Shown one piece after another: positions 18,120-26,870 of a DNA stretch of 64,000 nucleotides; the stretch's first letter is position 1, and the number at the start of each line of letters is the position of its first letter. The position numbers and the translations under genes were made by a program. Under the pieces are notes generated by a model, which ran no database searches, was not told the origin of the DNA, and was given only the letters and a program-made list of their open reading frames with translations. This DNA is from Deinococcus sp. QL22. GTDB taxonomy: Bacteria > Deinococcota > Deinococci > Deinococcales > Deinococcaceae. The stretch is from NCBI RefSeq assembly GCF_023370075.1, contig NZ_CP097152.1, positions 434,001 through 498,000 on the forward strand. Direction: 5' to 3'.

Positions 18120-18276
18120 GGTCGTCTCTCCGTGGTGCAGGTGTGGTGCCGAAGGGGCAGGAACGGTCTTGGGGGTTGATGGTCTGCCCTCTCGACCCGT
18201 CAGACTCTTGTTCGGCAATTGCGGGCTGAGGCAGAGTTTGGGTCGACTTCAGGCGAAAACCTTGAACCGTTAGGCA

Positions 18277-18294
18277 ATCCCCTAGGGGGGGTAT
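18277..18294. promoter_or_regulatory. CsoR-like operator candidate 1
   Basis: ATCCCCTAGGGGGGGTAT, about 160 bases upstream of the ATPase start. The core CCCCTAGGGG is palindromic and flanked by A/T, as in operators of copper sensors of the CsoR family. Inferred from pattern; no csoR gene lies in the window. Confidence 0.5.
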
Positions 18295-18457
18295 AAGTCC
18301 TTAAGAGAGGTGAGGTCATCAAGGGTAGGAAGATCTGCTGAGAAAGAGTCTGTTTGCCCACGATGGGCACACTAAAACTATGTTTCAAAGGAGTAGGGTT
18401 GAGGATGTTCTGGTCGTGTTTGGCCACTCGTCAATCCTTGGGCTATTTCAAGCCTAT

Positions 18458-18474
18458 ATCCTCCCCAGGGGGAT
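18458..18474. promoter_or_regulatory. CsoR-like operator candidate 2
   Basis: ATCCTCCCCAGGGGGAT, a second imperfect G/C-tract palindrome about 180 bp from the first. Weaker match than the site at 18277. Confidence 0.3.
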
Positions 18475-18623
18475 TGCAAGAGGGAGATTGAGCAGTGACG
18501 TTCACCAAGCCAGTCCTGAAGCGTGAACCCCGGTAACAGCCAGATCAGGCGACCCTCCAGGCTCATGCCATCCTTTTCAAGTGGATAGGCACCTTAACAC
18601 CACGGAAACACAGCGCGATTAAC

Positions 18624-19160
18624 GTGAGCGCTGTGAAGCTTCTCTGGATAACTTGTGCAGCCCTGCTTTTTTCCCCCGTGGCCCATGCGGCGCCTTACGC
18701 CCAGCAGACCAGCTTCGGCCTCCCAGTAGCCACGGTTCAAGCGGCGCAGACACAGACGAGCGTGACCGGCACCTGGCAGCCTCTCCCCACGCTTCAAGGG
18801 GGCCGCCTGGAGAGTGCGCCCATGACCGTTCCGCCCTTCAATGAACTGATTCCCAGTTGGAATGTTCTCGGAGCCGTGGGCTCTCCCTTTACTCTAGAGG
18901 TGCGCGTTCGCCGGCCCAGCGGCCAATGGACGCCCTACTTCAACTTTGGCGTCTGGCGCGCGGCAGGAAAACGCTTGAGCGCTCCTGTGGTGAAGATGGG
19001 AGACGGCACGGTCAACACCGATACGCTGACCCTGCCGTACCGAAGCACAGCCTTTCAGTACCGGGTCGCAGTGGAAGCGGGCCAACAGGTCACGCTGCTG
19101 TCGCCGCAGATCCGCGGGCCCAACTGCTGGCGAAATACGGCCGCCCAGAGAACAACGTGA
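18624..19160 (+). pseudogene. Secreted C39-peptidase-like protein, N-terminal domain only (truncated)
   Basis: Begins with a signal peptide (MSAVKLLWITCAALLFSPV, then AHAAP) and a beta-sandwich-like domain with the sequence FNELIPSWNVLG and a TDTLTLP segment. This resembles the N-terminal domain that precedes C39-like peptidases in secreted Deinococcus proteins. The peptidase part is absent: after about residue 165 (RVAVEAGQQVTLLSPQIRG) the frame runs into unrelated sequence, and from 19124 another frame carries the end of a different gene. A deletion or recombination has fused two gene fragments. Confidence 0.65.
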
Positions 19161-19405
19161 ACGCCTACCAAGCTATCTCACCGAACTTCTTTCTTTAAAA
19201 CCTGAAAGGACGTTCCCTGCAACTTCACCACGCTACGGCAGACACCCACGTGCCGTACCGATTTTCTCAAGTCCTGGCAGGGGCCTTGAAGCAGGCGAAG
19301 CAACCCCATGTCCTGTTCACCTACGCCAATGACAACCATGACCTCAGCAACAACTTGACGCTGGCATTGGCGCGTTCCGTCGCGTTTTTCAAGCAGAATT
19401 TGTAG
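19124..19405 (+). pseudogene. Prolyl-oligopeptidase (S9)-like hydrolase, C-terminal fragment
   Basis: In a frame different from the preceding fragment, the sequence reads LLAKYGRPENNVNAYQAISP, NFFL, then TAA at 19196, then NLKGRSLQLHHATADTHVPY and VLFTYANDNHDLSNNLTLAL to TAG at 19405. HHATADTHVP and NDNHDL match the catalytic Asp and His regions of S9 peptidases/esterases. Only about the last 90 residues remain, and they contain one nonsense codon, so it is a dead remnant. Confidence 0.75.
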
Positions 19406-19736
19406 ATGATCGAAGGAACCCCGTGATCCAACACATAAGCCAATCGGCGCGGTGATCGAACTCGCGCCCACCGGCAGGCTTTTGCCTGCATGCCATTCCG
19501 CCTGCTTCACCCCGCGACTTTCGTGCAAGTTGCTTTGCTGATCAGTGGGGTAAGCGTCTTCACGGTCGACGAGACCTTGTCCAGTCCGGCCTGGTTCAAA
19601 GGGGAGACCCTGGGTGCAGCGTTTGAAGTGAGGCAAGCCCTTCAGTTGCCTGACGTCCCTGCCCCATCGCACTGCGCCGCTAAGCGTCATCCATCCAACT
19701 GTGTTAAAGCTGTGAAGGGGAGAAGGGTATCTATTG

Positions 19737-19877
19737 ATGACGGTGTCAATATGGGTTGCTCTCTTGGGTCAAGTATGGCCTCTTGGCACCGAACTCAAGG
19801 CGCGGCTCCGCTCAGGTTGGCAGCGAGTGCGGGACATCCGCTTGCCACAACGGCTCACGGCAGCAACTCCGATCTGA
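19737..19877 (+). CDS. Possible small protein, 46 residues
   Basis: ATG at 19737 follows GGGGAGAAGGG by 9 bases and opens a 46-residue frame, MTVSIWVALLGQVWPLG with a basic C-terminal half (KARLRSGWQRVRDIRLPQRL). No family recognised. The surrounding 480 bp (19406-19884) hold no other supported gene, and the stretch lies among gene fragments, so this may also be debris. Confidence 0.25.
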   Translation: MTVSIWVALLGQVWPLGTELKARLRSGWQRVRDIRLPQRLTAATPI

Positions 19878-19884
19878 ATCGGCA

Positions 19885-20469
19885 TCAATAGGGCTGTATG
19901 AGCTCGTGGAGGGGGCGACGATCGACGTCAGCCACAATCAGGTCGCGGAAGGTCACTTGGAAACCCTCGCGCTCTGGACTGCAGGCCATCACACCCACCT
20001 GCGCGGGCAGACCTGCCGGAAAGTAGGCCACGCGCAGCAACGTCCAAGGCGTGCCTTGGTCTGGCTGTGCATGGACGATCAGGGCATCGCCGCGCCGGAT
20101 GACTCGGAACGTGACCTCAGAAAGATTGGCCGCAGGAGTGACGCTCCAATCGGAGTGTTCGTGCGTGACAACTGTGCTCCATTGCTGACGGCCCACGTAT
20201 TCCACGCCGGTCTTCACCCACTGGGTTTCGCTGGCCCGCACCATGAGACCTGCCTGGTCATACAAGTGTTCGTACATGCCCTGCACGCGCACGCTCGCTG
20301 TGAATTCAAGTGGAGCCATCCCGAGGAGGGCATGGCCGTTATCTCGCACGAACCCATATTGGGTGGTACGCCAAAAGTCCGTGCGGTGTCCTGTGGCGAT
20401 CTCCAGCGCACCGTCTTCCTGCTCCTGCGCATAGGGGGGTGGCGCATGCCAGATGAGGTTGTTCCACAT
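19885..20469 (-). CDS. DUF1349 domain protein (concanavalin A-like)
   Basis: A 194-residue protein of the DUF1349 family, related to yeast regulation of enolase 1 (REE1) and to concanavalin A-like lectin folds. Typical features are the early WxxPPP segment (IWHAPPPYAQEQEDGALEIA), TDFWRTTQYGF, the YDQAGLMVRA motif and WVKTGVEY. No signal peptide, so cytoplasmic. The biochemical role of the family is unknown, with proposed binding of sugar-derived ligands. It stands alone, with an IS5-family element upstream. Confidence 0.85.
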   Translation of the reverse strand: MWNNLIWHAPPPYAQEQEDGALEIATGHRTDFWRTTQYGFVRDNGHALLGMAPLEFTASVRVQGMYEHLYDQAGLMVRASETQWVKTGVEYVGRQQWSTVVTHEHSDWSVTPAANLSEVTFRVIRRGDALIVHAQPDQGTPWTLLRVAYFPAGLPAQVGVMACSPEREGFQVTFRDLIVADVDRRPLHELIQPY

Positions 20470-20691
20470 CCTTACAGCCTAGCTCCTGAGTATCAAAAGC
20501 GACCCGGAGGCTCCCTCTGTATTTGGTTCAATTCTTCTCTCACCTATTTCAACAGGTGTAAATCAGAGTTGTGGTATTAAGTGAGGTCTTGTGCAGGACG
20601 TGTCCTGGCCTGCCTCATTGCGCTGAAGGCAACCCCAATTTCTACCGGTATCAATAGACCTCTTGCGAAAGTCGTGGGCTAAGCTGGCAGC

Positions 20692-21135
20692 GTGGAGCAA
20701 GACCGCCTGACACGCCTCCTGAAGATGAACCGCAAGCAATTCCGTCGACGCACCGGGGTGTACCCGGAAACGTTCGCCGAGATGGAAGCAGTGCTGGCTG
20801 AACGCGAAGAACGGAAAAAGAAATCTGGCCGCCCAGCCGCGCTTCGCGTGGCTGAACAACTCCTGATGACTCTGGAATTCTGGCGCGAGTACCGCACATT
20901 TGCACATCTGGGTGACGATTGGGGCGTCCATGACGATGGCGTGCACCGCACGGTGGAACGCGTGGAAGCAGCACTGATCGCCAGTACGCCATTCCAGATG
21001 CCCAGAAAACGCGTGTTTCAGGAAGCGCAACTCGTCTACAGCATCGTGGCGGTCGATGCTTCTGAAGTGCCGTGCGAACGACCCAAAAAAAGCAGCGCCG
21101 CTGGTACAGCGGCAAGAAAAAGCGGCATACCCTGA
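20692..21135 (+). CDS. IS5-family transposase, first frame (orfA)
   Basis: Carries the helix-turn-helix domain (RKQFRRRTGVYPETFAEMEA; HLGDDWGVHDDGVHRTVERV) and the first catalytic aspartate in IVAVDASEVPCERPKK. The frame diverges at AAAAAAA (21085-21091), where slippage by -1 joins it to the second frame at 21072-21530. Programmed -1 frameshifting at such A-runs is established in this IS group. Confidence 0.85.
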   Translation: MEQDRLTRLLKMNRKQFRRRTGVYPETFAEMEAVLAEREERKKKSGRPAALRVAEQLLMTLEFWREYRTFAHLGDDWGVHDDGVHRTVERVEAALIASTPFQMPRKRVFQEAQLVYSIVAVDASEVPCERPKKSSAAGTAARKSGIP

Positions 21136-21530
21136 AGTTTCAGGTGCTGATGTGCACGGTGACGCAGCGCATCCTCGGCACGGCCACGAGTGCTGGGGCG
21201 GTTCATGATGTGAAGCTCTTTCGTCAATCTGGAGTGCGGTTGCCCCACGAGACGGCCCTGATCGGGGATGCCAGGTACCAGGGACTCTGGCGGAGCCACG
21301 GGCAGGCCATCACCCCCCATCAGGCGACGCGCGCGTCGCCTCTCTCCACCGACCAGCGCCAGGAAAACCGCGTGCTGGCCCATACCCGGCAGAGTATTGA
21401 GCATGTCATTCGCCGCATGAAGATTTTTCGTGTCCTGAAGGGCGTCTATCGCCATCGACGGCGTCGTTTCGCCCTCCGGGTTCAGCTCATTGCCGCGCTC
21501 TGCAACCTGACCCGAGCCTGCCCGTCATGA
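21072..21530 (+). CDS. IS5-family transposase, second frame (orfB)
   Basis: Read after the frameshift as KKQRRWYSGKKKRHTLKFQV. It contains the second aspartate (TALIGDARYQGL) and the glutamate (RQSIEHVIRRMKIFRVLKGV). Intact to its stop at 21530, so this copy may be active. Confidence 0.85.
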   Translation: MRTTQKKQRRWYSGKKKRHTLKFQVLMCTVTQRILGTATSAGAVHDVKLFRQSGVRLPHETALIGDARYQGLWRSHGQAITPHQATRASPLSTDQRQENRVLAHTRQSIEHVIRRMKIFRVLKGVYRHRRRRFALRVQLIAALCNLTRACPS

Positions 21531-21619
21531 CTTTCGCAAGAGGTCTAATAAACAGTTTGTCTCAGCCCTCACCCCCAGCTGACCCGCCGTTCGCTGGCTT
21601 TGGCGCCCGATGAGTTGGA

Positions 21620-22168
21620 TCACAACTGCTGAAATTCTGACGAGGGGTCAAGGGGCAGCTTATCTGCGGGCCAGATATACCGGAGCCGCTTCACCTTCCC
21701 GCCGCCGGGAGGGGACCAGACTTCCTCATCCGCGCACCTCCCACCCTGGTGTTCATAGAAATTCCGCGCGTCGTGGTTGGCGTCCAGAACCCATAAGTAG
21801 AGGCTGGACGCTGGACTTTGAGCCCGGCAATCGCGAGCGACTTTGCGCAGTAAGGCAGCGCCGATGCCCGTTCCCTTCAGGGTCGGTTGAACATGCAGGT
21901 TGTCGAGCAACGTGCCCCAGTGTGGATGGTCATTGGAGTAGATGCAGCTGAATCCCACCAAGCTCCCGTCGAGTTCGGCGACGGTCACGTTCTGGCGTTG
22001 ATCTGGTTGCTGCAACCGGCTCGTCCAGAGGCGTGTTCGGTCGGTGAGGATGTCACCGTCAAGGAAGGCGTCGCTAAACTGGCCCCGGTAAGCAGTGCGC
22101 CAGCTCAGCGCGTGAAGTTGCGCGACGGCGAGGGCATCAGCAGCGGCCGCTGGCCGGAGTTGAATCAT
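21620..22168 (-). CDS. GNAT family N-acetyltransferase
   Basis: Transfers an acetyl group from acetyl-CoA to an amine. The acetyl-CoA loop is LHVQPTLKGTGIGAALLRKV near residue 100 (pattern Q/RxxGxG/A), followed by LYLWVLDANHDARNFYEHQG, the usual late GNAT motif. The 182 residues are one domain. Substrate unknown. It is transcribed away from the Zn/Cd ATPase gene, with 212 bp between starts that hold the ATPase promoter. Confidence 0.92.
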   Translation of the reverse strand: MIQLRPAAAADALAVAQLHALSWRTAYRGQFSDAFLDGDILTDRTRLWTSRLQQPDQRQNVTVAELDGSLVGFSCIYSNDHPHWGTLLDNLHVQPTLKGTGIGAALLRKVARDCRAQSPASSLYLWVLDANHDARNFYEHQGGRCADEEVWSPPGGGKVKRLRYIWPADKLPLDPSSEFQQL

Positions 22169-22345
22169 GCCGCAATGATAGGCACTCTGCGGCGTGCTCT
22201 GGAACGGGTTGGCGTCGCGTCCTGCCGGGTTTACTCCGGAATGTCCGATCCACGGCCGCAGCTACCGGGAAGAAGTCCGGTCGGGACTCAGCCGCGTGGA
22301 AATGTACCGTCCTCCGCAGAGTTGAATCAGCTCTCAATCTCGATT

Positions 22346-22373
22346 AGACATCTGAGCATACATTCATATATAG
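22346..22373. promoter_or_regulatory. Possible ArsR/SmtB-type operator before the Zn/Cd ATPase
   Basis: An A/T-rich imperfect inverted repeat: ATCTGAGCAT and ATTCATATAT, with TGA and TCA 8 bases apart, as in SmtB/CadC operators. It lies immediately before the ATPase start. The likely cognate repressor survives only as a fragment at 24558. Confidence 0.35.
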
Positions 22374-22380
22374 TTCTGTC

Positions 22381-24561
22381 ATGACGGCTTCTCGACCCAT
22401 TTCCGGTGCCACGGAACTTGACTACTTTGTCGAAGGCATGGACTGCCCCACCTGCGTCCGCAAAATTGAAGGGGCTCTGGAACGCATGCCAGGGACGAAC
22501 AATGCCCGAACCAACCTGACCAAGCAGATGCTCACCCTGACGCTTGACGAGACGCAAACCCCTCGGGCCACCTTGGAAAAGACCCTACGCAGCCTGGGCC
22601 ACGAACCCCGCCTGATGAACGGCGAACACGGCGATAGGGCGCACACCCCCCGGGCCTGGTACCGCACCAATCAAGGTCGCCTGGTGTTGACCACGGGCGC
22701 GTTGCTGGTACTGGCGTTCCTGTTCGGCCTGCTCGAGCCTGCTCTGGCCGCCTGGGGCTACGTGGCCGCCACGTTGATCGGAACGTGGCCGCTGGCCAAG
22801 AAGGCGGTCGCTGCGGCCCGTGCCGGAGACCCCTTCAGCATCAACACCTTGGTGACCCTGGCGGCTATCGGTGCTCTGACCATCGGAGAGGGTGCCGAAG
22901 CGGCGGTGGTCGTGTTTTTCTTCGCCATCGGGGAACTGCTCGAAGGCATCGCTGTGGGCCGTGCCCGCAGCGGCATTCAGGCCCTGGCCGCGCTCGCCCC
23001 CAAGACTGCCTTCGTGCTGAAAAAAGGCAAGGTCTTCGAGGTGCCCGCCGATACGCTGCAGGTCGGACAGTTCGTGCAGGTTCAGCCGGGCGGCCGCGTT
23101 CCCGCTGATGGCACCATTCTCGAAGGTCAGTCGAGCCTCGACGACTCCCCCGTGACCGGCGAGAGCGTGCCTGTGTTCAAGACGGTGGGCGACACTGTCT
23201 ACGCGGGGAGCATCAACACCGACGGCGTGCTGAAAATTCACGTCGATACGGCTGCCAGCGACAACACCATCGCGCGCATCATTCACCTGGTCGAGCAGGC
23301 GGAAGCCAATAAAGCACCTGTGGCACGTTTTATCGACCGTTTCTCGCGTGTCTACACGCCTATCGTCGTGCTGATTGCCACCCTCACAGCCATCCTGCCC
23401 CCCTTGCTGCTGAACGGCAGCTGGAACGAGTGGCTGTACAAAGGTGTGGCCCTGCTGCTCATCGGTTGTCCCTGTGCTCTGGTCCTCAGCGTGCCCGCTG
23501 CCATCACGAGCGGCATCAGCGCTGGAGCCCGCCGGGGGCTGCTGATCAAAGGTGGCGCGGCGCTGGAAGCCATCGGCAGCGTCAAGACCATTGCCTTTGA
23601 CAAGACCGGCACCCTGACTGCCGGGCAGCCGAAAGTGACCGACGTTGTGCCGTTCGGAACGGAGGCAGGCGAAGTGCTGCGGCTTGCAGCGGCGGTAGAG
23701 CAGGGTTCCAGTCATCCGCTGGCCAAAGCCATTCTGGGGCACATCCAGGGCGTGGAGCTGCCTGCCGTCCAAGAGGCCCGCGCTCTGCCCGGCAGAGCAG
23801 TCCTCGCGACCCTGGATGGCCGGGAGCTGGCTGTCGGCTCTCCCCGTTACGCCCGGGAACAGGGCGCCCTGACCGCCGAGGTCGAAGTGGAAGCGCAGAA
23901 GTTGGAGGCTCAGGGGAAAACCGTCGTCACTCTACTGGACGGAGCACGCATTCTGGGCCTGATCGCCATCCGCGACGAACCGCGGGCCGACGCGCGGGAA
24001 GCCATCGTGCAGCTCAAAGCTCTGGGCGTGCGCCCCCTGATGCTGACCGGAGACAATGCCCGAACCGCACAGGCCATTGCTCAAGACCTTGGGTTGGACG
24101 TGCAGGCCGAACTGTTGCCCGAAGACAAACTGCGCTTGATTGAGGACTTGAAACGTCAAGGCGGCGTGGCGATGGTCGGAGACGGCATCAATGACGCTCC
24201 TGCACTGGCGGCCTCGGATGTCGGCATTGCCATGGGAGGCGGAACGGACGTGGCCCTGGAAACGGCCGACGCCGCCCTGCTCCGCCATGAAGTCGGCGGC
24301 GTGACTGAGCTGGTGCAGCTCTCGCGGGCGACCATGAGGAACATCAAACAGAACGTCATCTTCGCGGTGGGGCTCAAAGCCGTTTTTCTGGTCACCACCC
24401 TGCTCGGCATTACGGGTTTGTGGCCCGCCATTCTGTCCGACACGGGCGCGACCGCACTGGTGACCGCTAACGCCCTCAGATTGCTGCGCTTTCAGGGCGG
24501 GGGAGTCCAAACCAAGACCAAAGTGCAGCGGCAGCCAGTGCCGAACGCAGGCACACTATGA
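22381..24561 (+). CDS. P1B-2 heavy-metal ATPase (Zn2+/Cd2+/Pb2+ exporter)
   Basis: Exports zinc, cadmium or lead. Residues 16-75 form one HMA domain with GMDCPTCVRKIEGAL (CPTC is the metal site). The core shows TGES, the membrane motif CPCALVLSVPAA near residue 363, DKTGTLT near 407 and GDGINDAPALAASDVG near 600. The SVP after CPCALVL is typical of Zn/Cd/Pb pumps rather than copper pumps. The 726 residues are normal. The stop overlaps by ATGA with a remnant of a CadC-type sensor gene, an established partner. Confidence 0.95.
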   Translation: MTASRPISGATELDYFVEGMDCPTCVRKIEGALERMPGTNNARTNLTKQMLTLTLDETQTPRATLEKTLRSLGHEPRLMNGEHGDRAHTPRAWYRTNQGRLVLTTGALLVLAFLFGLLEPALAAWGYVAATLIGTWPLAKKAVAAARAGDPFSINTLVTLAAIGALTIGEGAEAAVVVFFFAIGELLEGIAVGRARSGIQALAALAPKTAFVLKKGKVFEVPADTLQVGQFVQVQPGGRVPADGTILEGQSSLDDSPVTGESVPVFKTVGDTVYAGSINTDGVLKIHVDTAASDNTIARIIHLVEQAEANKAPVARFIDRFSRVYTPIVVLIATLTAILPPLLLNGSWNEWLYKGVALLLIGCPCALVLSVPAAITSGISAGARRGLLIKGGAALEAIGSVKTIAFDKTGTLTAGQPKVTDVVPFGTEAGEVLRLAAAVEQGSSHPLAKAILGHIQGVELPAVQEARALPGRAVLATLDGRELAVGSPRYAREQGALTAEVEVEAQKLEAQGKTVVTLLDGARILGLIAIRDEPRADAREAIVQLKALGVRPLMLTGDNARTAQAIAQDLGLDVQAELLPEDKLRLIEDLKRQGGVAMVGDGINDAPALAASDVGIAMGGGTDVALETADAALLRHEVGGVTELVQLSRATMRNIKQNVIFAVGLKAVFLVTTLLGITGLWPAILSDTGATALVTANALRLLRFQGGGVQTKTKVQRQPVPNAGTL

Positions 24562-24743
24562 CCGGGGCCTTGATGGAACAGCGTGCGGCCGAAGTGGACT
24601 GTGAGACAGCCTGCACCCACCCGGAAGCTGTGGCCCGCGCCCGCACCAGGCTGCCGGATGACGGAGGGGGACAGGCAGGCCTCGCAGCTGGGTATCAACT
24701 CGCAGCTGGGTATCAACTGCAGCGGCAGGGAGCCGAGTTCTGA
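24558..24743 (+). pseudogene. CadC/SmtB-type metal sensor, N-terminal remnant
   Basis: Translationally coupled to the ATPase (ATGA overlap). The 61-residue product begins like CadC/SmtB repressors: VDCETACTHPEAVARARTRL, whose CxxxC matches the N-terminal Cd/Pb-binding cysteines of CadC. After LPDD the winged-helix DNA-binding domain, about 80 residues, is missing. A duplicated 18-bp unit (LAAGYQLAAGYQL) and a stop follow instead. It cannot bind DNA, but could still bind metal. A deletion in the sensor gene is the simplest reading. Confidence 0.65.
24682..24717. repeat. Perfect tandem 18-bp duplication
   Basis: TCGCAGCTGGGTATCAAC occurs twice head to tail at the broken end of the CadC-type remnant; it keeps frame. 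Confidence 0.9.
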
Positions 24744-25373
24744 ATCCTTGATGCGAACGCCCGAACCGGAGACGTTGGTTCGGGCAGGAAGGTGAGGTTC
24801 AGGGTTCGGGCGTGCGGATTCAGGAAGTCCTGAGCGCGATTCCGGCGCTTGAATCCTTGCTGATTTCGCTCTTGTCACCGTGTTCAGCGATGTTCTTGCC
24901 AAGTGATGTTGTTGCAATGGGCACCCCTGATGACCTGCTGGTGGTCGACGTTCATCAGACTGGGAATTTCCAGAGCGGGGGTAGAAATCGGTGGTACACC
25001 CAGATTGCGTCCCCAATGATGCTCGGTAAAGGTGGGGCTTGGGGCCATCCACGGACAGTCAGCCTCCCTAGATCCAGTTAAGGCGATACACCAGTCAACA
25101 CCCCTGCTTCGAACGAGTGAACACTTCAATAGGCAAGCCCATGTTTCCACCTTGAGTGGTTCAAGGCCTGTTGCTCATCTTGATGTCTGCCTTGGTCGGC
25201 CGTATTCGGCCGCGCTGAGCCGATCTCAAACGCTGCTCGGCCTTCTCCTCTGTCAGTGCGCGCGGCTTCGTCCTTTATTGAATGAGGTGGTGTTGAGCAG
25301 TGCCTGTTTGTAACATTTGTTCTAATCTGCTCACAATGGCGCCGTTGACCCACCGGTCACGGAAGGAGAACTC
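24744..25373. other. Intergenic region without recognised gene
   Basis: About 630 bp. An 8-bp inverted repeat CCCGAACC/GGTTCGGG lies at 24760-24784. The last 60 bases before 25374 contain the ribosome-binding site GGAAGGAGAA of the next gene. No open frame with support is seen, so it is probably where the sensor gene's missing part once lay. Confidence 0.5.
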
Positions 25374-26327
25374 ATGCGTACAGGCTTACTTGCCCTCACC
25401 ACCATTGCCCTTGTCACGCAGGCCCCCGCCGCCTTCGCCTCAGTGCTCAGCTGGCAAGCCCTCCGTCAGGGCGACTCCGGCCGCGATGTCTACACCCTCC
25501 AGTACCTCCTCCGGGAATCCGGGCAACCCGTGGATCTCGACGGCATCTTCGGATCCAGTACGAACACGGCGGTGCGCAACTTCCAGGCGGCACGGAGTCT
25601 TACCGTGGACGGCATTGTGGGTGGGAACACCTGGGAAGCCCTGATCAAGACCGTTCGGCAGGGCGACAACAACAACGCCGTGCGGGCTGTCCAGGATCAA
25701 TTGCGCGCTGGTTACGGCTACTCCTCGGTCACCGTGGACGGCATTTTCGGCGCGGGTACGAACACCGCGGTTCGAGATTTTCAGACCAAACGCGAACTGG
25801 GCGCTGATGGCATCGTCGGGCTCAATACTTGGCATGCTCTGGTCACTGGAACCAGTACGCCGACCACCGGCACGACGGCCAGCCTGGCCACACAGATCCT
25901 GAACAGCAGCCGCATTGCCCTCGGAACGAGCAGCAGCACCACCGGGGGGAGTCCCCGCCAGAACATCATCGACACGTCCAATGGTCTGGTGACCAAGCGC
26001 GGGTGTAACGGCAACGCCAACTGTGGCCTGACGACCACCCTGAAGCGCTCCATGCTGGAGGGGGCGCTGAAGATGGCGAACGCGGGAAACTCGTATCACA
26101 TCACGTCTCTGGCCGGTGGCGTGCACTCGACGAACTCTGACCATTACGCGGGCCTGGCGATCGATATCGGGATCTGGAATGGAACCAGCCTCTCGACACC
26201 GAACAGTGCCCATACCGCCGCGCGCAATGCCTGTATCGCCGCGGGTTCAGATCCGAGCCAGACGTTCAATGCGTATAACGACTCTTCGGGGCGGCACAAC
26301 AACCACGTGCACTGCGCCTGGAATTGA
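25374..26327 (+). CDS. Secreted peptidoglycan-binding M15-like peptidase
   Basis: Cell-wall hydrolase. Signal peptide MRTGLLALTTIALVTQAPAA-FA, then two peptidoglycan-binding type 1 domains (about residues 25-90 with VDLDGIFGSSTNTAVRNFQA, and 92-160 with VDGIFGAGTNTAVRDFQTKR). The C-terminal part has GGVHSTNSDHYAGLAIDIG near residue 240 and NNHVHCAW at the end, the zinc ligands HxxxxxxD and HxH of M15/D-Ala-D-Ala carboxypeptidase-like enzymes. Start supported by GGAAGGAGAA. It stands alone with its own terminator at 26342. Exact bond cleaved is not readable. Confidence 0.9.
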   Translation: MRTGLLALTTIALVTQAPAAFASVLSWQALRQGDSGRDVYTLQYLLRESGQPVDLDGIFGSSTNTAVRNFQAARSLTVDGIVGGNTWEALIKTVRQGDNNNAVRAVQDQLRAGYGYSSVTVDGIFGAGTNTAVRDFQTKRELGADGIVGLNTWHALVTGTSTPTTGTTASLATQILNSSRIALGTSSSTTGGSPRQNIIDTSNGLVTKRGCNGNANCGLTTTLKRSMLEGALKMANAGNSYHITSLAGGVHSTNSDHYAGLAIDIGIWNGTSLSTPNSAHTAARNACIAAGSDPSQTFNAYNDSSGRHNNHVHCAWN

Positions 26328-26341
26328 GGTCAGCACTCAGC

Positions 26342-26373
26342 AGGAGGGACACCTAGGCGGGTGTCCCTCCTTT
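26342..26373 (+). terminator. Rho-independent terminator
   Basis: AGGAGGGACACC and GGTGTCCCTCCT form a 12-bp perfect stem followed by TTTG, 14 bases after the stop codon of the peptidase gene. Confidence 0.88.
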
Positions 26374-26870
26374 GTGACATGCGAACGGGGGAACGCCCGC
26401 ACTTTACGGACTCCGATCAAAAGCGGTGTTGAGTCAATCACGGCAGGTCAGTATCCCTCCGTCTGGTGAAGGCGAGACCGTTGTAGAGGCGCAGGTGGTC
26501 ATTCAAGGGAGACTCCCTGAACTCAATCCACGGCGCGGAACCCTGTCGTTTACGGTACGAAGCGCGGTTTCCGGGCCCAGTGCACAAGCGGCAACCCTCT
26601 CGATTTAGAAAGGAGCGTTGCGGAATCTGGCGCTGTCATTGACAGCGTCTCTCCAGTGATCGCTGGCCTAGGGGAACGGTCAGTACCGCGGCGCGACCGA
26701 TCAAGGCAACACAGCGCTGTAGGTAGCTGCTTCAGCCGAAGTGAACTGACCTGCCATTGCGGCCTCATTCAAGCCAACAAACTGCGCATGGGACGCGCCA
26801 TCCTCCATCTGCAGCTCCTGCTGACCCCAGCACAGAAGCCTCTCAAGGTCGCAGCTTCGGTGACGTGCAA
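26374..26870. other. Intergenic region without supported gene
   Basis: About 500 bp. A plus-strand frame at 26426-26608 (60 residues, GRLPELNPRRGTLSFTVRSA) has an acceptable composition but no ribosome-binding site or known family. Confidence 0.4.

Larger units (their letters stand above)
20657..21545 (+). mobile_element. IS5-family insertion sequence, 889 bp, TA target duplication
   Basis: Inverted repeats GACCTCTTGCGAAAGTC at 20657 and inverted at 21545, with TA on each side as target duplication. Two overlapping frames encode the transposase through a run of seven A. The transposase stop codon overlaps the right repeat region. Confidence 0.9.

Noticed and set aside
22585..23772. Minus-strand open frame of 395 codons
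   Set aside because: Exactly antisense to the Zn/Cd ATPase; composition typical of reverse reading of a GC-rich gene.
24492..25052. Minus-strand open frame of 186 codons after the Zn/Cd ATPase
   Set aside because: Runs antisense over the ATPase end and the CadC-like remnant; the plus-strand reading has the recognisable cysteine motif.
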